Assembly (NCBI GenBank): GCA_019925095.2
Contig: JAHHIN020000030.1
Coordinates: 2,260,501-2,324,500, forward strand
Origin: Dendrolimus kikuchii
Taxonomy: Eukaryota > Arthropoda > Insecta > Lepidoptera > Lasiocampidae
Direction of reading: 5' to 3'
DNA length: 64,000 nucleotides
Within the stretch, counting starts at the first letter, position 1; the number at the start of each line of letters is the position of its first letter. Below the pieces are notes generated by a model. It saw only the letters and a program-made list of their open reading frames with translations, made no database searches and was not told where the DNA came from. This document shows, piece after piece, positions 22,090 to 31,909 of this stretch. A program made the position numbers and the translations under genes.

Positions 22090-22790
22090 GCCACCCCCGG
22101 TTAGGGATACCCACTAAAACCCCTGGGTGTTCCGTCCTTCGCCTTATGCCAGGGCTACGGGTATATGACCTAGCCTCTCCGCAGCCCTGGCAGGCGTGGG
22201 CCCCCCTCACGAGGCCTCTTCCATTGCCGGGGACTCATCCTCCGGCATCATCATGCTCTCTTTGGCGTGGGGCGGTCTGTAACGCGCCCCACGGGAGGAG
22301 AGATGAGCGCGCGCGGAACACTCGCGCTCTCATCTCGACGGCATATGCGGGTGAGTGAGAACCCCTATACCCCAAGGGGCCCCACCCGCGCCGTCCGCTT
22401 ACGGTGGCCGAAGGTCGAAATCCGCCCTCCGGCGTCGGCGCGTCCTCCTTTGGCGGGAGCGGAGCAAAGATGTCCGCTCACGCTCCCGCTCCGCCTCCTC
22501 CTTCGCAAGCATAACGCGCTCGCAGAAGGAGGAGACGGCGTCCCATCCGGTTGAGCTCCCGACCATGGTGCGTACCACGGCCGGGAGCGAGAGGTCAAAT
22601 CCGGTGACGGCGACGAGGTCTCGGCGCTGCTCTGTCCAGGCAGAACACTCCTGGAGTGTGTGCAGCGCCGTATCCTCGTCGCCGGTGTCGCAATGATGGC
22701 ACCCTGACGTCGGCTCACGGCCTAGGCGACACAGGTACCTCCCGAAGCAGCCATGCCCCGAGAGGACCTGTGTCAGCCGAAACGTCAGGG
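22090..22790 (-). mobile_element. R1-like LINE 3' fragment fused to LINE ORF1
   Basis: Minus-strand coding from about 22790 to 22399 is the C-terminus of an R1-clade ORF2: LTFRLTQVLSGHGCFGRYL, then the Cys/His motif CHHCDTGDEDTALHTLQEC, ending in an Arg-rich tail. It joins in frame to the zinc knuckle of the I-like ORF1 (CSHCG), giving one 226-codon chimeric frame (23079..22399). A GC-rich 3' UTR continues to about 22090. No poly(A) tail or target duplication was seen. Confidence 0.75.
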
Positions 22791-23771
22791 TGCCACAATG
22801 AGAGCAGCGTGGATTAGACCTGCATTTGTCCCAGATGTGACCAAATCTACAGCATTTCAGACATTGTATTGTAGGCAGGGTGTAAGTACCGACAGGTTGG
22901 GAGAGGTTACAGCAATAAACATGAGTGGGAAGAGTTTGGCCTAAAAAGGTGAGAACTACAGTTCCTGTAGGTTCCCAACAGGTTGTGCCATTAATTCGCT
23001 TTTTCTTATTCATTCTTCTTGCTTTGATGACTACACAAGACTCTGGGCGGCACTCAGTCCAAGATACCAAGTCCTCCATAGTCTAATCTAAAGGAATTTG
23101 GTGGATTACTCCCATTCGGGTAAGTTGGAACCTGGGAATGAAAGCTGTAAGGTTGTTCGATTGCAGGACAGGATGAGATAAGAAGGAGTTGGCTTCACAG
23201 AATGATTTAAAGTAAATTGAGACTTTGTTCCTACCTATATTTTTAATTTCTACAACACCTGAAATATTGCTATGATAAATAGCTTGTGCTATTTTAAGTG
23301 CTCTCATATTGTTAGATGTTTTAGGTAGGTCACCATCAGGACGAGAAACATGGACGACAAAAGGGCCCGAATCAGTTTCGGAGTACCTAAGTTCTGTATT
23401 TAACTCATATCCAGGTCTGGTATATATATGTTGGATGGATGCTGAAGCAGGTAATGAAGAGGCAGGTCTTTTCTCAGGGACGGCTGAAGGAGTATCTCTG
23501 GAACGTTTGAGCAATTTGTCTGTAGTATGACTAATAGCGTCTGGTTCTGTCATTTCAAATTCCAAAGAATTTCTCCCCCTGTCAGGAGGAACATTCTCAC
23601 CTACCGACTGCGGCATTACAAAGAAAAGTACTCGCCAATAATTATTGTCTTAAAAGTAACCACCACCAACAAAAAAGGACCACACAATAGCCAGGAAAAC
23701 AGAAAAATCAAAAGAAAAACCAGGAGAAATTCGCCAAAACGTGTGTTACCGGGAATGTCACCTGTCACTTT
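22791..23771 (-). pseudogene. Inverted I-like LINE copy: 5' UTR and ORF1 N-terminal part
   Basis: The 5' end near 23771 matches that of the intact copy. ORF1 starts at 23616 (MPQSVGENVPPDRG) and runs to 23083, where an in-frame TAG interrupts it. The same frame resumes at 23079 and continues through the first zinc knuckle. The rest of ORF1 is missing and is replaced by the R1-like fragment. Confidence 0.8.
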
Positions 23772-23828
23772 TTTCCTCTGATTTTTGATTACCTGGACTA
23801 AAATGACAGCTGCTATTGACCTATTTTT

Positions 23829-24095
23829 TTTATGTCAAGCTCGGAGCATAGTGTTGTAGTATGGCTCATTCATAACTTTTGATATATGATTATGAATCAT
23901 AACCGAGTTGTGCGAGTTGTTGATTCAACTCACTACTGTGAGCTGAATCCTATAGAATTTTTATTTTATCAAATTTCTGTCCTATATAGAATTTCTATAG
24001 GATTCAACTTCCAGTAGGGAATTGAACCAACGACTCACCCAACTCACTTATGAATGACCACAACACTATGCCCCAAGCTTGCGACATAAAAAGGT
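23829..24095. mobile_element. Nested palindromic MITE, about 265 bp
   Basis: Ends TATGTCAAGCTCGGAGCATA and TATGCCCCAAGCTTGCGACATA are imperfect inverted repeats. The middle is also palindromic (AATTTTTATTT.. and AATCCTATAGAATT / AATTTCTATAGGATT). Target duplication is not clear. It sits within the left part of the larger MITE. Confidence 0.65.
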
Positions 24096-24100
24096 CTCAG

Positions 24101-24414
24101 TTTTTGGCGGGAACTGGAAGGCGACGTTGTGCTGTGCAGTTTTCTTTCCTAAAAATGTGTAAAATTACTCTAAAATGAACAATAGTTGTAGGACATTGGT
24201 AGTTTTTGAGTAGTAATATGTGTTTTTGTGAGAAATTTTAACTGTATAGTCAAATGTGGCTTTTCGAGTTTTCACAAGAACTCCGTTGAATGGCGTCGGT
24301 TGTAGCCTACAATACAACTGCACTACTAACCTGTGAAGTGCCGAATATCCAAAACAGACTTGGCTTAAAGGTCTAGAAACCAAGCCATAAAATCCAAAAA
24401 AATAAATATAAAAG
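24101..24414 (+). repeat. 280-bp retroposon family, copy in MITE
   Basis: Starts TTTTTGGCGGGAACTGGAAG and ends in an A-rich tail after AACCAAGCC. Same family as 34731..35021 and 47860..48133. It carries an extra segment near 24315..24370. Confidence 0.75.
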
Positions 24415-24444
24415 GGTCAATCGGAGCTGTCATTTTAGTCCAGG

Positions 24445-24874
24445 TAATTAAACATCAGAGTATAGCATTATTTCACTGAAGTAGGAAACCTATGGAAGTG
24501 AAACGTCAATAAAAAATGCGTGCCACTGTGACGTCACCTGGCCACTAAACATGGCGGTTTTAGTGCTGCCCAGAAGATTTTAATGTTATTAGGTTTTATC
24601 GATAAAAGTCCTTGGCTCATTTTATTTTCAATATTATTGAGTATTAATTATTTGTAGAATTTATACTTTAATAGGAAGTAAGTATATTGTTATGTGCAAA
24701 GATACTTTGATTTAGATGTGTGAAATCTAAGACAAGTTCGTGTTTCAAATTTAACGAGTAAACGATATGACGATTTTTAAAAGTTGCTACACTGATTTGA
24801 TAAAGTTCTCGTTTGACAACACAGTGACCACAAAACATAAACATATGGCGTAGTACAGTGCCATCTGCCCATCT
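24445..24874. other. AT-rich spacer, no gene seen
   Basis: No supported ORF, tRNA or known element. It contains CACTAAACATGGCGGTTTTA, a phrase that recurs around other insertions in the window. Confidence 0.35.
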
Positions 24875-24986
24875 CTAGCATGCTAAATTTTATCGTCGTT
24901 TCGTATGTTGCCGTCTCGCTTGCACTTGCGTATATGCCGGAAAGGGATGGAAGCTTTATGTCGGCGATAAAACGTTAGCATGCTAG
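24875..24986. mobile_element. Short MITE, about 112 bp
   Basis: CTAGCATGCTAAATTTTATCG at the left is matched by CGATAAAACGTTAGCATGCTAG at the right with one small mismatch block. No internal coding. Target duplication cannot be separated from the palindromic ends. Confidence 0.55.
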
Positions 24987-24995
24987 CTAGCTATG

Positions 24996-25071
24996 CTGTT
25001 TTGGATATCAAAATAAGAGTACGTGTTTTTCCTAAGTAAAACACGTACTCTTATTTTGATATCCAAAACAG
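24996..25071. repeat. Perfect hairpin, 34-bp arms
   Basis: Arms 24996..25029 and 25038..25071 are exact inverse complements around an 8-base loop. Six bases after it a second perfect hairpin begins. Confidence 0.95.
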
Positions 25072-25077
25072 ATTAAT

Positions 25078-25133
25078 TAGATTGTAATAGAGAGGTAAGT
25101 AGTCTAAACTACTTACCTCTCTATTACAATCTA
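25078..25133. repeat. Perfect hairpin, 26-bp arms
   Basis: Arms 25078..25103 and 25108..25133 are exact inverse complements around the loop CTAA. The sequence is unrelated to the first hairpin. Confidence 0.95.
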
Positions 25134-25170
25134 TTTTAATTGTGTTGCTGACTCTAAAGTCCGTAACACA

Positions 25171-25936
25171 TTTTTTTTTTTTTTTGTTTTGAGGCGAGGG
25201 AAAATGCTTAACCGATTTACGCACAAACTGGGTCATTGCTAGGGGAACGACACGCGTCGGTCGGGGGCGATAACACTGCAGCAATAGTATGCTCTTGGCA
25301 GCGCTCCGTCCGCGATCGACGTCACAGAATAGTGTGGAAGACTCCGAGCGTTGCTGCACGGGCGAGCAACCCCAATACCCACTAAAAACCCCCTCCTCCC
25401 TGACGACCCTGCGCTTTGTATGTGTTGGAAAGGCTGAGATTTAGAACATAGTTACGCCCAGCCGATCCAGCGCAATAAAGTGCCTGGAGTGTGCCCTGGG
25501 AGAACACACCCCACTTCGTTGTGCGGGGGTAGAAGGTCCTTTGCTCTCCTAGCAAGCTAAAGGCCCCCCGCGGTAAACGGAACCTAACTCAGGGAGGGAA
25601 GTAATGCGCGTACCTACCTCTCCGGGTGCCAGCTGAAGGCCGGCGACCTCGAGAAGACGCATTGGCACGCGCTGCAGGACTTCTCTCCCTGTCTCGTTCT
25701 GCGGCCTCCTTGAGTGACATTACTGTCTCGCAAAAAGTAACCGCAGCCCCCCAATTGTCGCTGCTCTGCAACATGGCCTTGACCAAGTCGCAGAGCGAGT
25801 CGACTGGACCTACGTGCGTCTCAAGTTCGAAACGCTGCGGCGCCCATGCGGCGCACTCGACTAGCGTGTGTAACGCCGTGTCAAGCGCGCCGCACTGGCG
25901 GCAGTCCGGGGAAGGCAAGCAGCCCACAATGCGACA
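25171..25936 (-). mobile_element. 5'-truncated R1-like LINE with poly(A) and target duplication
   Basis: Flanked on both sides by CGTAACACA (25162..25170 and 25937..25945), a 9-bp target duplication. On the minus strand it ends in a poly(A) tail seen here as about 15 T from 25171. Coding 25927..25589 gives the R1-type C-terminal Cys/His motif (CRQCGALDTALHTLVEC) and Arg-rich end. A GC-rich 3' UTR of about 400 bp follows. It is a clean target-primed, 5'-truncated insertion. Confidence 0.85.
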
Positions 25937-26336
25937 CGTAACACATTACCGCAACTCACCTCAAGATAGGTGCGCTGCACCATAAGTGAGAGTGATTCAA
26001 ATTTTAAACTTATTAAGGGCCGCGTGATAAAAAAAACAAAACACCTACAGAACATTTATTTAATTACAAACGTCATTCCTTATGACTTCCGCTCTAAAAT
26101 CACTTAATTATTAAAAAAATTAACGAATTTACAATAGTTTTTATTAAAGTAAAACTAATAAAGGCATAAGTTTATAATATGAGTTTTATTTGTACCTTAG
26201 ATGTTTTACATGGAATACAAAATTCAAAGAAGTGACACCATCAGTTTTGGTTTATTCCTCTAAAGATGTCAAAGCATATTACTTTTATCTAAGTAGGTTC
26301 AATAGCTTCACTATAAAGAGTCTGTATATACAAAAT

Positions 26337-29264
26337 CTAACATCTCTTGAAGCTAAAGAACAGCAGAGTCCTTAAATGTGCAGCTAATACCAAGGTAGAG
26401 GTGTCAGGACCGGCCAAAACAGGAATTGTTTCCAACTGGTTTTCTTTTAATATGCCAGTTTTATGTTGGCTGGCATGTCGCTGCAAAATATTGAAATATT
26501 AGTTTAGAATAATTGTGTCCACAGTATTTTTTTCCTAAAATTTGCTTAAATTATGACATTATCATTCAAATTGGGCAAATACATTTCTTGGATGGAATCA
26601 CAGCCACAAAACCCATAAGATTTTCTAAAATAGTTATATAGAATGAGAATGACATAGACTACAACTAGTCGTAACTAGCATATCAGTAATAATGTAGCAG
26701 CAACAAGTATACCAAAGGCTAAAAGTGAAAGTACAAATTTCAATTATACGAGCAGTCTCCATGAGGGTGAGAGGCACGAGAAGACATATTTAGGCCTTCG
26801 ACTGCGAAGACGGAGCAGGAATGATATAATAAGCCGGCAGTCCAACGACTATCCTGCTGATCATCGTCCCACCATACAAAACTTGTATATTAATTTTGAT
26901 CCTTTTATAGCACGTTTTGTTATAAAATAATATGTATGTATTAAAATATGTATATAATTTAAAAAAAGTATATCAATACTAACTATAGAGTATATACAGT
27001 ATTAACTTACTCTTTGGCTTTATATTTTCCATTCCAATGGCTTCCAACCACTTTTTCTTTATACGCTCATTTCTTGGGATCCTATAAAATATGTTTTAAT
27101 TATTATTTTTGTGTTTTAAGCGGGGTAGCATGATAAAATAAGAAATTTTATATAAGCAATCATATTATATCGATATCAAAGTCGATAAATAATGTACAAC
27201 CCCAGCTAATAAATTAACTTTGGTAAAATTGCATAAAGGCGGAACCTGAAAATTACGCATTTTTTGTATTCAAAGACTTTACATATGGTTTTCTATGGTA
27301 CAATAACGACACTAAAATCATCGGTAAGCCATCATTTAGGCAAAAAATTAATAAACAATACAATTAATTAGGTACGAAATACGTGCATTATATCGCTAGA
27401 AATAATGTTCAATTTTAGCGTGACGACTTACCTACTAATTATAATAAAAACACAATTATTTTAATTTTGGGATTAGTCTGCAAATGTAACATATATGACA
27501 TGATCAAAATAATTAATAATTATAAAATCAAATATTACGGCATTGCTAAAAAATCACGACATTTTGTAATTTGTAAGTAAAACCTCAGATTAATAATATT
27601 GAGAGACAAAGTTTTTACCTCACTTTGCTAAATGTCAGGCAAAGGAACTAAATCCGTACAGCATGAATATCAATATTATTCAATCAAACTGAACATCTTT
27701 GAATGACATAAAAATACGGAATTTTAGATTTTTCACATTATTGTGATTAAGATCATTATTATATTTTTGTAGTTTGTATATATAATTACCGACAACATGC
27801 AATACTAATGTTAGACAAACAATATATAGGTGTGAGGGGTGTTCGAAGGTTATGGCAAGGACAGTGGGTTAGGTTAGGTTATCTTTAGACCAAAGCCCAC
27901 GAGCCGAGCGAGCGAAGCGAGCGTGCCGCGGCAGCGGCCGGCGAGTGGCAGAACCGACTTTAACTTTTATTAAAATTATCAACGAATAAATGGAAACCAG
28001 ACGGTCCTGCCATTCGCCGGCCGCTGCCGCGGCACGCTCGCTTCGCTCGCTCGGCTCGTGGGCTTTGGTCTAAAGATAACCTAACCTAACCCACTGTCCT
28101 TGTCACTGGTTACACCTTCGACCACCCCTTACACCTATACTTTGTTCTGCTTACATTGGTATTGCATGTAGTCAGTATTTATATATACAAACTAGAAAAA
28201 TATATTAATTATCTTAGTTACAATAATGTGAAAAATCTAAAATTCCATACTTTCATGTCATTCAATGATCTTCAGATTGATTGAAAAATATTGATATTCA
28301 TGCTGTATGGATTTAGTGTTTTTGCCTAACAAGTAGCAAAGTGGCAGAACCGACTGCTTACCATTAATTATGGTTAAAGTCGATTCTGCCTGCGGCTTTG
28401 GTCTGAAGCTAACCTAACCTAACCCACTGACCTTCTCATTGGTCGCAACCTTCAACCGCTCCTCACAACCTATTTTTTGTGTTGCTAACATTGGCATTGC
28501 ATATTTGAGCTCTAGTGTGAAGCTAACCCAACCTAAAGAGTGGCAAGCAAAGGAAATAAATCCAAACAGCCTATTTTTTATTAAGAATACATCAGACAAC
28601 GCTGTATGGATTTATTTCCTTTGCCTGCCACTCTGATGAACTAAATTACAACAAAAAGATTTGTCTTTAGCAGTGTAGTTTACTTTATGTAGCATGGCGG
28701 TTTTATCTGGGAAGTGTTTTGTAGTTTTTAACCTAATAAAATGTGCTTTAAAATTTAATAAAGTAAGATATTGATTGTTTTTAAGTTAACTTATGTGTTT
28801 GTGCTCAAAATCATAAGTGTTTAGCAACGTGCCCTATTACTTTACAATAATAATATTAGCATAGTAGGCAGTCTGTGTATATTCTAAGGTAATTGTATTG
28901 TTTATTAATTATGTGCCTAAATGAAGGCTTTCCGACAATTTTAATTTCGTTATTGTACCATAGCAAACCATAATTATAATCTTGTATATAAAAAAAACGC
29001 ATAATTTTCGGGTTCCGCCTTTATGCAAATTTACCTTAACTTTATTTAAGCGTAAAAATATAGTTAAATAGGTTAAATCCATTCATGACCTATAACTGCA
29101 CATAAGAACCTTGCTAATTATAATGAAAATCTTCCTTTATTTTCCCGGAAACATTAACAATAAGCAATATTTTTAATGTTATTTACAGCGTACCTGTGTA
29201 TGGTTAAAGATGACTGATTTGGTGTTTTTCTTATGCCGCACCCTATTACACTGCACACGGACAT
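26337..29264 (-). CDS. THAP-domain protein gene, partial exon model
   Basis: Exon 1 is 29264..29194 (MSVCSVIGCGIRKTP, first two zinc cysteines, ending LTIH). Exon 2 is 27081..27011 (IPRNERIKKKWLEAIG, the conserved Pro and Trp of the THAP finger). They join in phase 2 with GT-AG borders. A likely terminal exon is 26480..26337, 47 codons ending SFKRC and a stop, in phase 0, followed by AATAAA at 26190..26185. Exon 2 leaves one base over, so at least one exon between 27010 and 26481 is needed; it should carry the remaining Cys-x-x-His ligands and was not found. THAP fingers bind specific DNA sites. Intron 1 contains the foldback transposon. Whether the gene is still functional is open. Confidence 0.65.
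26481..27010 (-). other. THAP gene intron(s); missing exon sought here
   Basis: No frame with a CS-x-HF motif was seen on the minus strand. A short open stretch near 26555..26640 was considered but does not continue the finger. 26760..26880 has a GC-rich islet of unknown nature. Confidence 0.35.
27222..29035. mobile_element. Foldback-type DNA transposon, copy A
   Basis: 1814 bp, flanked by the 8-bp direct repeat TTAACTTT (27214..27221, 29036..29043). Terminal inverted repeats of about 39 bp start GGTAAAATTGCATAAAGGCG and end CGCCTTTATGCAAATTTACC. Inside, a long imperfect inverted repeat centred near 27980 pairs about 27600..27960 with 28015..28320; its inner part is a GC-rich stem. A further hairpin lies at about 28530..28635. 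No transposase ORF is present, so it is non-autonomous. It lies in THAP gene intron 1. A nearly identical inverted copy is at 54021..55839. Superfamily is not assigned. Confidence 0.85.
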
Positions 29265-29596
29265 ATCTGCGACGTAATTATTTATATTTGGCTTCAATTA
29301 TTTTAAATCACAAGCAAAATATTGAAAGATAATTAGTTATTTTGATTTATACCACGACTTTTTGACAAGACAAGTACCGGGTGCACTGACTGATAATGAC
29401 ATTTGGTGCACTAAACATGGCGGATTTTCGGCCTCATTAGGTATTTACGTATATTCATGTTCCACTTTATGTACGCACTGAAATACTGTTATATTGTTTT
29501 CCTGCGACTTACAGTGCTGAGTAAGAACGAGATAGATATATGTTTATGTGTGTGCCTTCAAAATGGATGCTATTTGTATAAAAAACAACCCACAGC

Positions 29597-29815
29597 CAGG
29601 TGGTAGGGTATTTCCTCGACTGGATGGCTACCACCCCTGGTCTATAGAGTATGCCGTCGTTACAACCTTGAGTTGTTTTCCGGCATTAGTGCCTAAGTTC
29701 CAGTCTCCCTTATGAGAAAAGTAGCGTGTTTTTAACGCTTTTGGTGTTGCAAATGTCCATAGGCGATGATAACCGCTTTCCATCAGGTGGGCCGTCTGCT
29801 GAACTCGTGCATTTT
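29597..29815 (+). repeat. SINE-like interspersed repeat, copy 2
   Basis: CAGGTGGTAGGGTATTTCCT to CATCAGGTGGGCCGTCTGC, matching 5955..6188 and the inverse of 38285..38480. It is followed by a short T-run. Confidence 0.65.
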
Positions 29816-29869
29816 TTTAAACAAAAGAAAAGCGACTGCACTGGTATCACTCTCAGCTTCTTGGCGTTT

Positions 29870-30345
29870 CCTTGACGTCGACTATTAACTTTGGCTCATA
29901 TATCGAGTGTATAGCACAAACTGCGGCAAAAAAGCTGGGCATACTCTCGAAGGTGAGACGGTACTTCACACCTGAACAACTGCTAGTATTGTACAAAACA
30001 CAAGTACGAGCATGTATGGAGTACTGCTCTCACCTTTGGGATGGCTCAGCCAAATACCAACTCGAAGCACTTGAGTCGATTCTTTGGAGAGTGTGCAGCT
30101 GAGCTCTTCAATCTGATCCCGCCATCTCCCTTCCATCATCGGACAACCAGACGAACCGGCATGCGGCATCGATATATGGTGGATATTCCACCTATTAGAA
30201 CGAAGCGCTTTGCATCTAGCTTCATCATACGCGCCGCAAAGGAGTGGAACTCATTGCCGGAGTCTGTCTTTCCGGATACATATAACCTGGGTGTCTTCAA
30301 GTCACGTGTGAATAGGTACCTTCTAGGCAAGCGTGCTCCATCCTA
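29870..30345 (+). pseudogene. Jockey/CR1-like LINE ORF2 C-terminal remnant
   Basis: Coding similarity starts FGSYIECIAQTAAKKLGI and [16 protein letters not shown] (post-RT region). A shift at about 30060..30090 moves it to the frame of [20 protein letters not shown] and [18 protein letters not shown], ending at a stop at 30344. This is the usual C-terminus of arthropod Jockey/CR1-type ORF2. The endonuclease and most of RT are absent. Confidence 0.75.
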
Positions 30346-30975
30346 GACCATATCTTCGCCCCACATAAGGCAAGATTGTGGTCAAACGCGAACCTATACT
30401 ACAACATAATAATGAAGGACAGTGGTTGAAATTCTGACCGGTAACCATAGACTTCTTAGGTAGCGTTTTATAAAGTAATAGGATATGCCCGCGATTTCGT
30501 CCACACTCGACTTGAAATTCCGGGACCACAAGAACCGCATTAAAAAAGAATATAAGCAATCGTTTTAGTGAAAACTGTGTCGGAATTAGATAATTTTTAT
30601 CCATCCGAACAACGTTATACCGCACCCGGGAAAATTACGGCGGGATAAAAACTGGCAATCATTTATTATATAAAATTTGCTGGAGATCAATGAAAACTGT
30701 TGGAAATCGAATCAATTCTATATTTGTGTTACAATGCACATCACTATTGAACGTAGTGTTGGAACTTTTTAGAATGTGTTTTTTCAAAATTTAAATTTGA
30801 TGTAATGTTATATCATTTCCTTAGATCATATAAACGTCTAGATCACGCATCAATTGCACAAAAACGGCCCAAAACAAGTGCACCAAAATTGGTGCACTGG
30901 CTTCAGTGGCTTTCCACGCCTGTTAATGTCGTTTCGATTACTTTACTGGTTAGAGCTCTCGCAAAAAAAATAATT
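30346..30975 (+). other. Decayed repeats, no gene seen
   Basis: 30480..30660 resembles a short, degraded retroelement tail (GATATGCCCGCGATTTCGTC). The remainder is AT-rich and uninformative. Confidence 0.3.
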
Positions 30976-31062
30976 ATGCCGGCCTGCGCTATTAAAATGT
31001 GTCGGAACTATTTTAAAACGGGAAAGGATAAGGATAAGATGTCATTTAATCGGGAAACTTAA
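30976..31062 (+). pseudogene. Possible THAP first-exon remnant
   Basis: ATG at 30976 opens MPACAIKMCRNYFKTGKDKD, with a Cys-x4-Cys spacing and a following MSFNR like the start of a THAP finger (compare ..LTIHR at 29194). It lacks the splice donor expected after the Arg codon and stops seven bases later at TAA. No second THAP exon was found downstream. It is offered as a weak, probably dead, relative. Confidence 0.3.
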
Positions 31063-31690
31063 CACTTTTCTCATGATTTCTTTGTAAAAACGTGAAATTT
31101 AATTTCGACATTTTCAAGGTTATCGAATTGATTGATGTTGTCAGGTGAGAAGTGTGACTTATTTACAAAATTTTGGGGACTTTTGTTACGATTTTTTTTT
31201 ATTTATGAAATATGAATAATTGAAAAAATCTATAGAAAACAGACATGTAATGTTTGTGTGTCCGGTTTTCTTAAATTAGTTTATATTACGTTTTAAACTT
31301 CCTACGGATCCAATTGTAGCATATTGTTGGACAAAGTGATGGATTTTGAAACGAAATATTTTGAATCATTTTCGGAGATATTTTTACACTATGTTTTTTT
31401 ATATTTTCTTATCAACGGCACAATTGTATTAAAAGAAAGTACCTAAAATAATTATATATGATCGTGACCGATAAGATGTAAGTTGTGTGAAGGGTAATTA
31501 GAAAATTTAAGAATACTTAATCATCATATAAAATTATTTCTAATCTAACCTTAGCGCTTTGGACAATATAAACTTTTTAATGTAACCTTATGACGTTTGA
31601 CATAGAATTGACAGAATGCGTGCTGCAAATATCGTCAGAGGATGTAAAAAAAACTGAATATCGTTTAAAGCAGATGCTTCGGTCGGAGTT
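31063..31690. other. AT-rich, no feature seen
   Basis: No ORF, repeat partner or RNA gene could be supported here. Confidence 0.5.
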
Positions 31691-31694
31691 ATCT

Positions 31695-31905
31695 GTACTA
31701 ATATTATAAAGAGGTAAACTTTGTAAGTTTGTGACGTTGTAGGGGGGGTAATCTCGGGATCTACTAAACCGATTTTAAAAATTCTTTTACTGTTGGAAAG
31801 CTACGTTAACAGGGAGTGTCATAGGCTATATATATAAAATGACGCTTTTTACCACGGGAGCAGGACAGACCGCGGGTGAATCCGCGCCGGGCCGCTAGTA
31901 ATATT
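31695..31905 (+). repeat. Interspersed repeat ending GCCGCTAGT
   Basis: ACTAATATTATAAAGAGGTA at the start and CGCGCCGGGCCGCTAGTAAT at the end bracket about 200 bp with 'TCTACTAAACCGATTTT'. This structure is common for insect retroelement tails. Only one copy is in the window. Confidence 0.5.
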
Positions 31906-31909
31906 ATAG

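Larger units (their letters stand above)
17727..22090 (-). mobile_element. Ty3/gypsy retrotransposon with one visible LTR
   Basis: Minus-strand order is gag, protease, RT, RNase H, integrase, polypurine tract (AGGGGAGGAG, near 17835) and a putative 3' LTR. The matching 5' LTR was not found; upstream of gag the sequence is the 3' region of an R1-like LINE. The element therefore seems 5'-truncated or rearranged. No env-like ORF lies between integrase and LTR. It sits inside the inverted I-like LINE. Confidence 0.8.
23792..24444. mobile_element. MITE with ~35-bp terminal inverted repeats and TA duplication
   Basis: Left end CCTGGACTAAAATGACAGCT and right end AGCTGTCATTTTAGTCCAGG are inverse complements and extend imperfectly to TTGACC. 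TA flanks both ends (23790..23791, 24445..24446), as for Tc1/mariner-type elements. Inside are another palindromic MITE and a copy of the 280-bp retroposon, so it was itself a target. Confidence 0.75.

Noticed and set aside
17843..22210. Infectious retrovirus-like (errantivirus) element
   Set aside because: No envelope-like ORF lies between integrase and the LTR, and the 5' LTR is absent.
22026..22718. Pro/Arg-rich ORFs on the plus strand
   Set aside because: They are antisense to the R1-like C-terminus and its GC-rich 3' UTR.
26550..26650. Possible missing THAP exon
   Set aside because: Minus-strand frames here lack a Cys-x-x-His pair and do not keep the phase between the flanking exons.
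28414..28636. 61-65 codon ORFs conserved in both foldback copies (also 54437..54659)
   Set aside because: Conservation follows from the copies being nearly identical DNA; the frames overlap on both strands of a hairpin and contain no motif.
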